Source: Pseudomonas fildesensis
GTDB lineage: Bacteria; Pseudomonadota; Gammaproteobacteria; Pseudomonadales; Pseudomonadaceae
Assembly: GCF_001050345.1 (NCBI RefSeq)
Contig: NZ_LFMW01000002.1
Coordinates: 405,230-469,229 of the forward strand
DNA: 64,000 nucleotides
Direction: 5' to 3'
The first letter of the stretch is position 1. Each line of letters begins with the position of its first letter. A model generated the notes under the pieces. It was not told the DNA's origin, searched no databases, and worked only from the letters and a program-made list of their open reading frames with translations. Below are positions 7,251-15,628 of the stretch, in pieces. The translations under genes and the position numbers were made by a program.

Positions 7251-8174
7251 TCAGAGCATTTCTTTCTGTGCACTCCGCAGAGGATCGCCGTTCCACACGC
7301 GTTCATCGGTCTCAAGGATCTGGCTAATCAGGTTGCACACAATCGGTAGCCTCTCATGGCGGCGAAACAAAGCGCCCACCTCTGAAAAAATGGGAGGCCC
7401 AGCTATCTCCCTAAAGACCACATTTGGCAGTTGAACAGTTTGAATCAGAACGCTGGGAATGACTGCTATACCCACACCCAGTGCCACCTGTGTCAGCACT
7501 GCGACCAGACTTCCGGGAGCCGAACCAATGTATGGATCGAATCTCCCGCGCTTGGCTACTTCACGCAACCCTAACCCTTGTTCAGGTAGCACAAACAACT
7601 CGCCAGCAAGCGCACTCGGGCGAATGTCATCAACTGTCTTTGCCAGGATATGGTCCGCTGGCAAAGCAACGCAGAATCGGTCTCGGGCCAAAATACGGCT
7701 GGAGATTGCGTCGGGCAGATGCACCGGCATCCGTACAAAGGCCACGTCAATCCGACCGTCCTCGAGAAGTGCCGTGAGCTGCTCGGTAGGGAGTTCCTTG
7801 GTGTTCACCATGACGTCTGGCCACTGATTGCGAAAGCGCTGGACCTGGTCCTGGAGTACCCCGAAAAAGGCGGCTGACCCCACGTATCCGATTTCCACTC
7901 GGCCAACCTGGCCTCGGCCTGCACGTTGGCCCACGTTAACAGCTCTCTCGAATTGTTCGAGAGTAGCGCGGGCTTCTGTCAGAAACGCTTCCCCAGCTGG
8001 CGTGAGCGCGACAGATCGCTTTGTTCTATTAAAAAGCCGAGCTTCTAACAAGCTCTCCACTTCCTGAATCTGCGCAGTGAGAGTTGGGGCAGAAACGCCC
8101 AGTTGCTCGGCCGAGCGTGAAAAATGTAGATTTTCCGCCACTGTTACGAAAGAGCGGAGATGTCGAATGTCCAT
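7251..8174 (-). CDS. LysR-family transcription regulator
   Basis: A 307-residue LysR protein. The N-terminal winged helix-turn-helix is textbook: 'MDIRHLRSFVTVAENLHFSRSAEQLGVSAPTLTAQI' followed by 'LEARLFNRTKRSVALTPAGEAFL'. Residues ~90-290 form the periplasmic-binding-like effector domain. It is divergent from the GlcG/HbpS-like gene and the MFS transporter, the usual LysR arrangement, and an inverted repeat at 8191-8207 lies in between, so these are its likely targets. Confidence 0.95.
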   Translation of the reverse strand: MDIRHLRSFVTVAENLHFSRSAEQLGVSAPTLTAQIQEVESLLEARLFNRTKRSVALTPAGEAFLTEARATLEQFERAVNVGQRAGRGQVGRVEIGYVGSAAFFGVLQDQVQRFRNQWPDVMVNTKELPTEQLTALLEDGRIDVAFVRMPVHLPDAISSRILARDRFCVALPADHILAKTVDDIRPSALAGELFVLPEQGLGLREVAKRGRFDPYIGSAPGSLVAVLTQVALGVGIAVIPSVLIQTVQLPNVVFREIAGPPIFSEVGALFRRHERLPIVCNLISQILETDERVWNGDPLRSAQKEML

Positions 8175-8190
8175 GGCTGCGGGACCTAGT

Positions 8191-8207
8191 ATTCAGTTTT
8201 TCTGAAT
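8191..8207. promoter_or_regulatory. Candidate LysR operator
   Basis: ATTCAG-TTTTT-CTGAAT is a perfect 6-5-6 inverted repeat with the T-N11-A spacing typical of LysR sites, located 17 bases upstream of the lysR start and 79 bases before the divergent gene. A second palindrome TCCAAT-C-ATTGGA lies at 8251-8263, close to the plus-strand start. Assignment is by position. Confidence 0.55.
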
Positions 8208-8285
8208 TATAAAGCCGTAAAGCTTTGTTGTACTGAATTATCCCCCCTGTTCCAATCATTGGACTCACTGCATTAGGAGTTCACC

Positions 8286-8774
8286 ATGTTCCGTCTTCCT
8301 CACATCGCGACTGCCTTGGCTCTTTCTGGAACGCTTGCTCTGCTCTCTCTGCCAGCAGCAGCATCGGATTTGCCTAGCCAGCCAGTTCTGACGCTTGCCG
8401 CCGCTCAACAGATCCTCACAGCAGCGCAAACAAAAGCGCAAAAGGCTGGTTGGCCGTGCGTGATCGCAGTTGTCGATAGTGCTGGTTTGCCTATTCTCCT
8501 CGCTCGAATGGACAACGCCGCTGTCCCTGCGGGTGTAGAACTGGCTCCCGGAAAAGCTCGTACAGCCGCTCTGTTCCGACGTCCCAGCGGCGCGCTAGAA
8601 GATGCCATCAACGGCACCCGACCTGCCGCAATCACCGCCCAAGGCTTTGTGCTGATGCGTGGTGGTTTTCCGATCATCATCAACGGACACACCGTTGGGG
8701 CTGTAGGGGTATCTGCGGACACACCACAGCACGATGAAGAGATCGCTCAAGCCGGGCTAGCTGCATTTAAATAA
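8286..8774 (+). CDS. GlcG/HbpS-like heme-binding family protein, exported
   Basis: A 162-residue protein with a signal peptide (cleavage near 'LPAAASDL') and a GlcG/HbpS domain: 'LTLAAAQQILTAAQTKAQKAGWPCVIAVVDSAG', 'LARMDNAAVPAGVELAPGKARTAALF', and 'GGFPIIINGHTVGAVGVSADTPQHDEEIAQAGL'. The family includes heme-binding extracellular HbpS and the GlcG protein of glycolate operons; the actual role is often unknown. AGGAG lies six bases before the ATG. It is first in a probable LysR-controlled unit with the MFS transporter. Confidence 0.88.
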   Translation: MFRLPHIATALALSGTLALLSLPAAASDLPSQPVLTLAAAQQILTAAQTKAQKAGWPCVIAVVDSAGLPILLARMDNAAVPAGVELAPGKARTAALFRRPSGALEDAINGTRPAAITAQGFVLMRGGFPIIINGHTVGAVGVSADTPQHDEEIAQAGLAAFK

Positions 8775-8831
8775 ACGCCCATTTCAAAAAGTGCAGTTAC
8801 CGCTCCCGTTATCAGAAGAGACTGTCATTCC

Positions 8832-10346
8832 ATGAGAAAAGAAGCGGCCATACTGGTTGTCGCGTCGGCGGGCTGTGCCATGACAGTTCTAGATACGAAC
8901 GTCGTAGGCATCGTTTTGCCAACCATTGCCAGGGATCTTCAGGCATCGTTTGCAGAGGTCGAGTGGGTCATAAGCACCTACGTGCTCTGCTTCGCTGCCC
9001 TCCTGCTTCCGGCTGGTTCCATCGCTGACCGGTATGGCCGACGACGCGTCTTTCTGTTCGGAATAGCGCTCTTTGCAGTCTCTTCTCTGGCATGTGGTTT
9101 GGCGCCTTCAGCGTCAGGCCTTTATCTGGCGCGAGCGGTACAGGGAGTCGGAGCCGCTTTCCTGCTTGCTCCTGCCCTAGCAATCATCGGACACACTTTT
9201 CACGATGAAAACGAGCGCAGCCACGCATGGGCGATATGGGGCGGCATCATGGGACTCACAATGGTTGTCTCGCCGCTCATTGGTGGAGTGATCAGCAGTT
9301 CACTTGGGTGGCGCTGGGCTTTCTATATCAACATCCCGGTCTGCTTATTGCTGGCGGCAGCGGTCGTGACGCTGGTGGATGAATCTCGTGACCCCATTCC
9401 GAGAACTCTGGACATCCCGGGAATTGCGCTTTTCGCGCTAGGGATGTTCAGTGCCACATGGGCACTCATAGCCGGTCCCAGTCATGGATGGTCCAGTATC
9501 CCTGTCCTCGTGAGCATGATCGGGGGCCTGCTGTTTTTCGCAGTCTTTGTCTGGGTCGAAAAACGTCGTACCCACCCAATGCTTGATCTCGAATTGTTCA
9601 CAGCCAGGCCCTTCGTTGGCGCAGTACTCGCGATGCTAGCCTATGCCTCATCTGCTCAAGTCATGGCATCGCTGTTACCGCTCTTTCTACAAAATGGCCG
9701 TGGCAACGGAGTACTCCAAGCGGGTATCGCCATGCTTCCATTTGCCATTGCGATGCTGATTTTCCCCCAAGTAGGTAGGCGACTTTCGCCTTACCTTGAG
9801 AGCGCGGGCATCCTGGCACTGGGCCTCTTAATCGTTGCACTGGGTAACCTTATTCTGATGTTCGCCGCCATTCAGCAGGGAGAACTATTGCTGATTTCCG
9901 GCATGGCTATTTTGGGAACTGGTGGAGGATTGCTGAATGGCGAAACCCAGAAGGCGATCATGGGCACAGTTCCTCGGAGTCGCGCCGGAATGGCATCCGG
10001 CATCAGCACCACATCCAGATTCACCGGCATATTGCTGGGTTTCGCCGGGCTGGGAGCGGTACTCGCCAGCGGAGTGAAATCGGCGGTCGAAAGCAGGCTG
10101 ATAGACGCGGGAGTGTCTGCTAAACCCGGATTTTCCGAATACGTGATGGCAGGCGACTTCGAACGTGCTATCGCAATGTATCCCCACGACTTAACCAAAA
10201 CGCTGAATGGGCTCGCTCAGCAGAGTTACAGCCAGGGATTCGCGGGCGCATTTGTGATTGCCGCTATGTTCTCGCTACTCGCATCCGGTGCGGTGTATGT
10301 GCTGATGCGTAGCAAAAAAAGCCATAGCCAGAGCCCTGCCATCTAG
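8832..10346 (+). CDS. MFS drug/H+ antiporter, DHA2 (14-TM) type
   Basis: A 504-residue inner-membrane transporter. Motif A-like 'GSIADRYGRRRVFLFG' follows TM2, and motif C 'GGIMGLTMVVSPLIGGVI' lies in TM5, which marks drug exporters. About 14 hydrophobic spans and the length match the EmrB/QacA branch. There is no EmrA-type adaptor next to it. It lies 57 bases behind the HbpS-like gene and is likely under the same divergent LysR regulator. Substrate unknown. Confidence 0.92.
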   Translation: MRKEAAILVVASAGCAMTVLDTNVVGIVLPTIARDLQASFAEVEWVISTYVLCFAALLLPAGSIADRYGRRRVFLFGIALFAVSSLACGLAPSASGLYLARAVQGVGAAFLLAPALAIIGHTFHDENERSHAWAIWGGIMGLTMVVSPLIGGVISSSLGWRWAFYINIPVCLLLAAAVVTLVDESRDPIPRTLDIPGIALFALGMFSATWALIAGPSHGWSSIPVLVSMIGGLLFFAVFVWVEKRRTHPMLDLELFTARPFVGAVLAMLAYASSAQVMASLLPLFLQNGRGNGVLQAGIAMLPFAIAMLIFPQVGRRLSPYLESAGILALGLLIVALGNLILMFAAIQQGELLLISGMAILGTGGGLLNGETQKAIMGTVPRSRAGMASGISTTSRFTGILLGFAGLGAVLASGVKSAVESRLIDAGVSAKPGFSEYVMAGDFERAIAMYPHDLTKTLNGLAQQSYSQGFAGAFVIAAMFSLLASGAVYVLMRSKKSHSQSPAI

Positions 10347-10377
10347 CCACAGCCCTGCAAAACCTGAGTAAAGATAT

Positions 10378-11061
10378 ATGTCGATAAATGAACTGAAAAT
10401 TGCACACCCGGTTCAGGCCGACGCAATTATTTTTGACCTTGACGGTACTCTCGTTGACTCTGCGGACGACATGACAGCGCAACTGAACGCAATTCTGATC
10501 GAGCGGAATCTTGAGCCAATTTTGGTCGCAAAAACTTCATTATTCCTCGGTGACGGAATGCGATCATTTGCCAGGCGAGCGTTCTACTTGCGTGGAATAA
10601 ATGACATGGAAGAAGCGATTGATACCTTCATCTCGCGTTACGAACACACTGACCATCCGATGACAAAACCTTATGACGGGGTAATTGAAACCCTTAGCGC
10701 GTTGCGAGAAGCGGGGTGGCAAATATCTGTCTGTACGAATAAGGACGAATCGATTGCCATCGATATTCTCAAGCAAACCAACCTGTTGAAATTTATGGAT
10801 GTGGTCTGTGGCGGGGATACCGTGTCCTTTAAGAAGCCTGACCCCAGACACCTGGGTGCATTGGTAGCGCGTGCCGATTACGGAAAGCTCCCCAAGATAA
10901 TGATCGGAGACAATAGGAACGATTTTGAAGCCGCACGCGGATACGGAATACCGTTTGCTTTTGCCAGTTGGGGCTATGAATCTCTGCCTGACGATTGCAA
11001 AGCCGTTAATCTCAAAAAATTCAGAGATATTCTCGACATCGTTGGCTTGCCCGGGCACTGA
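10378..11061 (+). CDS. HAD-family phosphatase (phosphoglycolate phosphatase-like)
   Basis: A 227-residue HAD hydrolase. Motif I is 'IIFDLDGTLVDSADD' with the nucleophilic Asp and the acid Asp, motif II 'SVCTNKDE', motif III Lys in 'FKKPDPRHL', and motif IV 'IMIGDNRNDFEAARG'. A helical C1 cap sits between motifs I and II. This architecture fits Gph-like phosphatases, though the substrate is not fixed by sequence. The local base composition is more AT-rich than its neighbours, perhaps indicating separate origin. It starts 31 bases behind the MFS gene. Confidence 0.9.
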   Translation: MSINELKIAHPVQADAIIFDLDGTLVDSADDMTAQLNAILIERNLEPILVAKTSLFLGDGMRSFARRAFYLRGINDMEEAIDTFISRYEHTDHPMTKPYDGVIETLSALREAGWQISVCTNKDESIAIDILKQTNLLKFMDVVCGGDTVSFKKPDPRHLGALVARADYGKLPKIMIGDNRNDFEAARGYGIPFAFASWGYESLPDDCKAVNLKKFRDILDIVGLPGH

Positions 11062-11297
11062 GCGGCAGCTAAGGATCGACTCCCGTCCTCGTCGGACGAC
11101 TAAATTCCGGATTCTTAGCAGGTAGCAAGGTCAGAGGTTTTCCAATGGTGTTCATGGTGGATTCCTCCTCCTCAGGAGAGGACAAGGGTGGATCAGGTAC
11201 AGTACTCCGTCATCGATATTCGTCCCAGAATTGCCGCTCACTGATTTGGCTTCAATTGACTCCGTGCGGCACTGCGCGGAAGGGTTCAGTTGAGTGC

Positions 11298-12203
11298 TCA
11301 CGTCACCCTGGCGTCTCTCGTATCCCCGAGGATCCGCCCCGCATCTTTTGCAGGGGGTAGCCCGAACACCCGAGCATAATCGCGACTGAATTGCGTGGCA
11401 CTTTCGTAGCCAACCTCGAAGGCCGCAGCCATGACGCTCTTGGCATTTGCCACCATCAGTGTTCGCGCCTGGAGCAAGCGCACGCGCTTCTGATACTGCA
11501 AAGGGCTCAAATTGGTAACAGCCTTGAAATGGCGATGAAATGCCGAGACGCTCATCGATGCTCGTTCTGCCAAACGTTCTACGCCGATGGGCTTGGCAAA
11601 GTCGCGGCGAATCCATTGAATAGCCATGTTAACGCGGGCCATTGCGGTATCAGGCGCTGCGATCTCTCTGAGCATCCACCCATGCGGCCCCTGTAGGACG
11701 CGGAAGATGATCTCCCGCTCGTAAACCGGGGCCAAAGCTGCGATGGCATCTGGATCGCCCATCAGTCGGAGCATTCGTATCCAAGCGTCCATCAGCTCGG
11801 TCGTAACCGAGGCCACCGAAAAGCCGGGATTATTTTCCATGCGGACGGCAGGTTTGGGCAAGTCACCGAATAATGTCGACAGGACTGCCGGATCAAGCGT
11901 CAGACTGACTGCCAGATACGGCTCGCCTGATGCGGCGGGATGTACTGAACCCACGGCTGGTAGGTCGATGGACATGACAAAGTAGGTCGCAGGATCATAT
12001 CTAAGCGTGCGGTTACCCACCGTCATGCTTTTGCTGCCTTGCAGAATCAGATTGATCATGGGGTCATAGACCGCCGCCAGCAGGTGTTCTGGGATCTTGC
12101 CCTGAACCATGGCTACGCGCGGGATGCCTGTTTCGGTTCGGCGGTTTTCAGCGCCGGCCGCCAGTGATCTAAGTTCTTTGAGTTGGTTGTCCATGATTAG
12201 CAT
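11298..12203 (-). CDS. AraC-family regulator
   Basis: A 301-residue protein with an AraC_N cupin-like domain (residues ~25-180, 'LLAAVYDPMINLILQGSKSMTVG', 'VSLTLDPAVLSTLFGDLP') and two C-terminal helix-turn-helix motifs ('PIGVERLAERASMSVSAFHRHFK', 'SVMAAAFEVGYESATQFSRDY'). The start may be ATG 12203 or 12194; neither has a strong ribosome site. It is divergent from the SDR-VOC-reductase operon, a common pairing in which AraC proteins respond to aldehydes or related stress compounds, so it probably regulates that operon. Confidence 0.93.
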   Translation of the reverse strand: MLIMDNQLKELRSLAAGAENRRTETGIPRVAMVQGKIPEHLLAAVYDPMINLILQGSKSMTVGNRTLRYDPATYFVMSIDLPAVGSVHPAASGEPYLAVSLTLDPAVLSTLFGDLPKPAVRMENNPGFSVASVTTELMDAWIRMLRLMGDPDAIAALAPVYEREIIFRVLQGPHGWMLREIAAPDTAMARVNMAIQWIRRDFAKPIGVERLAERASMSVSAFHRHFKAVTNLSPLQYQKRVRLLQARTLMVANAKSVMAAAFEVGYESATQFSRDYARVFGLPPAKDAGRILGDTRDARVT

Positions 12204-12330
12204 GCTGAAGGTATAACGACTCCTCGTGCAAGCAAAAAGCAGAAACAGGCATGTTTAGAGTAGGAACGGATATGACCCCCTAGGCGCTGATTATTACTCT
12301 GGACGCACATTCCACACAGAGGAAACAGAT

Positions 12331-13074
12331 ATGGGCGTCATCGTGATCACAGGCGGCAGCCGCGGAATCGGTGCCAGTGCCGCCGAGCATATTGCCAAAA
12401 AAGGTATGGGCGTCATCCTGACCTATAACGCCAACCCCCAGGCGGCGGCTTCGGTTGTGGAGCACATTAAGGACGCAGGTGGGAAAGCCATAGCGCTCAA
12501 GCTCGATGTCTCGGATGTTGGCAGTTTCGAGGCATTTCGCGAATCAGTAGTGGTAGCTCTGCGGGAGACGTGGAATGCCACAACGCTGAGTGGCCTGGTC
12601 AACAACGCCGGCTATGGCTTGTTCAACCCTTTGGCCTCCGTCAGCGAGGCGCAGTTCGATGACTTGTTCAAAGTGCATCTCAAAGGCCCGTTTTTTCTCA
12701 CTCAGGTATTGCTGCCGCTGCTGGCGGAAGGCGCCAGTATCGTCAACCTGACCAGCGCCACTACTCGTGTAGCCACCGCCGGAGTTGCACCGTACGCCGC
12801 GTTCAAGGGCGGGCTCGAAGTGCTCACCCGCTATATGGCCAAAGAGTTTGGTGAGCGGTACATACGGGCCAATGCTGTATCACCGGGTGCTATCCGTACT
12901 GAGCTGGGTGGCGGGCTGAACGACGAGTTCGAAGCGATGCTGGCGGCGCAAACAGCGCTTGGAAGGGTGGGTGAGCCCGAAGATGTTGCGCGGGTTATTG
13001 CCATGCTGCTGTCCGAAGAGGGCACTTGGATCAATGCCCAGACTATTGAAGTCGCCGGCGGCTACAACATCTGA
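12331..13074 (+). CDS. Short-chain dehydrogenase/reductase
   Basis: A 247-residue classical SDR. The nucleotide-binding 'VIVITGGSRGIGASAAEHI' opens the Rossmann fold, 'LVNNAGYG' follows strand 4, and the catalytic Ser ('LTSATT') and Y-x-x-x-K ('APYAAFKGGLEV') are present. AGGAAA lies six to seven bases before the ATG. It heads an operon with a VOC protein (19-base gap) and an NAD(P)-dependent reductase (overlap), divergent from the AraC gene. Substrate unknown. Confidence 0.94.
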   Translation: MGVIVITGGSRGIGASAAEHIAKKGMGVILTYNANPQAAASVVEHIKDAGGKAIALKLDVSDVGSFEAFRESVVVALRETWNATTLSGLVNNAGYGLFNPLASVSEAQFDDLFKVHLKGPFFLTQVLLPLLAEGASIVNLTSATTRVATAGVAPYAAFKGGLEVLTRYMAKEFGERYIRANAVSPGAIRTELGGGLNDEFEAMLAAQTALGRVGEPEDVARVIAMLLSEEGTWINAQTIEVAGGYNI

Positions 13075-13092
13075 ACATACGGGGGGTACACC

Positions 13093-13494
13093 ATGCTTGA
13101 TCATATTTTTTTGTCGGTAAGCGACATCGCACGCTCTATCAGTTTCTATGAGACTGTACTGAAGCCGCTGGGCATCACCGCGCGTTTGGACTACGACGGC
13201 AAGGACGGCCCACCGGGGCATCCAGACCTGAAAGGTTTTGGCAGCAATGGCCGAATGTTTTTCTGGTTGCGTGAAGGTGTATCTGGAGGGCGGGCTGTGC
13301 ACGTTGGTTTCGTCGCGAACAACAAGGTAGAAGTTGATGCTGCCTACGCCGCGGCCATAGCGCACGGCGCCATCGATAATGGCGCGCCGGGCGCCCGCTT
13401 ACACTACGACCCCGATTACTACGCAGCCAATGTACTGGACCCGGATGGGTACAGCCTGGAATTCGTCTATAAAAAATGGCAACACGTCCAATGA
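13093..13494 (+). CDS. VOC-family dioxygenase/glyoxalase-like protein
   Basis: A 133-residue protein. 'MLDHIFLSVSDIARSISFYE' supplies the N-terminal metal His, 'AVHVGFVANNKVEVDAAY' the middle strand-helix, and 'YYAANVLDPDGYSLEFVYK' the C-terminal metal Glu. All three expected metal ligands can be placed, so it may be catalytically active. Middle gene of the SDR-VOC-reductase operon; its stop overlaps the next start. Confidence 0.9.
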   Translation: MLDHIFLSVSDIARSISFYETVLKPLGITARLDYDGKDGPPGHPDLKGFGSNGRMFFWLREGVSGGRAVHVGFVANNKVEVDAAYAAAIAHGAIDNGAPGARLHYDPDYYAANVLDPDGYSLEFVYKKWQHVQ

Positions 13495-14468
13495 GCACAC
13501 TTCTGATCTACGGAGCCACGGGCTACACCGGTCGTATGGCGGCCAAGCGGGCAAAAGCGCTTGATCTGAATTTTGAAATCGCAGGGCGCAGCAAGCAGCA
13601 GCTTGCGACCCTTGCAGCGCAGTTGGACGTGCCATATCGAGTGTTCGATGCTGGCGCAGTTCTCGAAACTGATCTGTCTGGCATCTCGGTATTACTAAAC
13701 TTCGCGGGGCCATTCGCGCAAACAGCAGAGCCATTGATGAACGCGTGCATCAAGTCTGGGGTCGACTATCTGGACATCACCGCCGAGATCAACGTTTACC
13801 GGCTGGCTGAGAGGCTGGGCGTTCAAGCCGCTGCCAATAAGGTCATGCTTTTGCCAGGCGTTGGTTGGGACGTCGTCCCCACTGATTCGCTGGCGGTGCA
13901 GGTTGCTAGGCGCGTTGAAAAGCCGCTTGCAATGAGCATCGCACTTCAGGTCCCAGGATCAATGTCCCGTGGGTCGGCCATGAGCGTTAGTGAGATCATC
14001 GGTGCAGGCCTACTCGCAAGGGTGGACGGCGAATTGGTTATGGCGCCCGATGCGACGCCACGGGACTTTGACTTTGGTCAGGGGCCGGTCCTTTGCGTGC
14101 CGCTTTCTTTCGGTGACCTGGTCACAGGCTGGCATTCGACGGGCATTCCTAATATCGCGATGTATGTGAATATCGCGGGCGATGCGTTTCCAGAAGGTGA
14201 TCTGTCGCAACTGCCTGACGGACCCACGGCAGAACAACGGGATGCGCATCGCGCCCGCGCAGTGGTTGAGGTCATAGGCGCTGATGGAGTAACCGCAACG
14301 TCTGTGATCGAAACCGTGAACGGCTATTCCTATACGCCATTGGCAGCGGTGGAAGCTGCGCGCCGGGTATTGAACGGTGAACGGCGCCCGGGATTTGCGA
14401 CACCGGCCACGGTCTTCGGAGATGGATTTGCCGAGAGCATTGCCGGGACGATAATTACCGACTTCTAA
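13491..14468 (+). CDS. Saccharopine dehydrogenase-like NAD(P)-binding reductase
   Basis: A 325-residue protein starting MSTLLIYGATGYTG, a Rossmann GxxGxxG motif typical of saccharopine dehydrogenase-like and trans-acting enoyl reductase proteins. 'LLNFAGPFAQTAEPLMNACIKSGVDYLDITAE' is the characteristic following segment. I chose ATG 13491, which overlaps the VOC stop (ATGA), over an in-frame ATG at 13476. The exact substrate is unknown. It is last in the AraC-linked operon. Confidence 0.9.
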   Translation: MSTLLIYGATGYTGRMAAKRAKALDLNFEIAGRSKQQLATLAAQLDVPYRVFDAGAVLETDLSGISVLLNFAGPFAQTAEPLMNACIKSGVDYLDITAEINVYRLAERLGVQAAANKVMLLPGVGWDVVPTDSLAVQVARRVEKPLAMSIALQVPGSMSRGSAMSVSEIIGAGLLARVDGELVMAPDATPRDFDFGQGPVLCVPLSFGDLVTGWHSTGIPNIAMYVNIAGDAFPEGDLSQLPDGPTAEQRDAHRARAVVEVIGADGVTATSVIETVNGYSYTPLAAVEAARRVLNGERRPGFATPATVFGDGFAESIAGTIITDF

Positions 14469-14623
14469 CGTGGTGCTAGCGATTCAAATGGCCGCTGTAC
14501 GCTCTGTAGCGGAGGCGGGCGGACTAAATCTCGCAGCATCGCACGCAGACGGCAGGCCAAAAAACCGTGAGTACGCTCGGTTGAATTACGAGGCGCTTTT
14601 ATACCCCTCCGTATTGGTGACCT

Positions 14624-14680
14624 GCCGCTTCTGGCCGATCGCTGCATCTCATGAAGGGCTGCAATCGACCCCAAGCGGAC
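14624..14680. repeat. Imperfect palindromic repeat
   Basis: Arms CCGCTTCTGGCCGAT(C)GC and GCAATCGACCCCAAGCGG form an imperfect hairpin of about 20 bp. The same type of sequence is partly visible near 4120-4240. I regard it as a dispersed pseudomonad palindrome rather than a gene; the rest of the 290-base gap (14469-14758) holds nothing else recognisable. Confidence 0.5.
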
Positions 14681-14758
14681 ACTCCACTGATGCCAGGCAG
14701 GTAGTGCGAGATGTGCGGCGCCGAGCCGATAAACGAATGTTTTCGGCCAGAAGCGCGG

Positions 14759-15181
14759 TTAGGCCTCTGCTTTAATCAGCACGCCACTCTTAACCCGAGC
14801 ATCCAGCATCGCGGAAAATTCCTCAAAATCGTGCGCGGACTCCGGGGCAACGTACATCAAGTTGCCAAAGTGGTCTGCGTAGTCGTGAAGGTAAAGGCCA
14901 CGGCTCCCGTAATAGTGCTGTGCGATCGCATTCCCAGCGTCGTTCAAGTCCTCCTCAGTAAATTTGCCATCGCAATACCTGAAGAGAAATTCGGTGGCGG
15001 AGAGTTCGCCGCTGATCACGTGGGCGACGGCTTCAGGCTCTTCCTCGACATGAAAGTCGCCAGCCCAGCCTCTAACAAAACACCATCTCATGAAAAGCGC
15101 TATGTGTGTGCCGCCATGCTCCTGTGGTTGGCCTGCTGGAAAGTCTCCGCCATGGTGCCAGCTTGCATCATCGTACTTCAT
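14759..15181 (-). CDS. DUF7832-like protein
   Basis: A 140-residue protein starting 'MKYDDASWHHGGDFPAGQP', which together with 'GTHIALFMRWCFVRGW' is the pattern I associate with DUF7832 proteins. No signal peptide or membrane span. Function unknown; family members often lie in variable, immunity-like neighbourhoods, but no toxin gene is adjacent here. It is convergent with the reductase and separated from the TonB relic by only ~50 bases. Confidence 0.7.
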   Translation of the reverse strand: MKYDDASWHHGGDFPAGQPQEHGGTHIALFMRWCFVRGWAGDFHVEEEPEAVAHVISGELSATEFLFRYCDGKFTEEDLNDAGNAIAQHYYGSRGLYLHDYADHFGNLMYVAPESAHDFEEFSAMLDARVKSGVLIKAEA

Positions 15182-15234
15182 GGGCGTCCTTGAGATGTTT
15201 TGCGTTGAAAAGGGGCTTGATTTATCACGTTCTC

Positions 15235-15621
15235 GCAGGGATAGGGTAGGTCTGTTTTCACTTCGCTATCAGGGCCTGGAGCTGATAGCCAGCGTTGATG
15301 CCACACCGAACCTGACAGTGGAAGGTAGCGTCATGTCACTGGACTCGGCCTACCACGATGCGGGGGATGTTCGTGCACACCGGCGCCCAGCGCATCGGCG
15401 AAATGGCGGTGGATTCGGGCAACGTGCATACCCTGCCGGCCTACAGCCTGTTCGATGCCGGGGGCGGCTATCGTCTGCGTCTGGGCGATGGTCGTGCGCT
15501 GACCTTGGGTGCCAACGTCACCAACCTGGCCAACAAAAAGTACTGGACCTACTACCAGGAAAACTACCTGCAGCCGGGTTCGCCACGTACTTTAAGCCTC
15601 AATACCCGCTATGACTTCTAG
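15235..15621 (+). pseudogene. TonB-dependent receptor, C-terminal remnant with a frame break
   Basis: The last 87 codons (15358-15621) are a clear outer-membrane receptor end: 'LPAYSLFDAGGGYRLRLGDG', 'LGANVTNLANKKYWTYY' and a terminal Phe in 'TLSLNTRYDF'. Just upstream another frame reads 'GLELIASVDATPNLTVEGSV', which is also receptor-like, then breaks near 15357. The plug domain, TonB box and most of the barrel are missing. The gene is therefore truncated and frameshifted. Its end overlaps the signal-peptide region of the phosphatase, suggesting the two were an operon. Confidence 0.8.
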
Positions 15622-15628
15622 GCCCGTG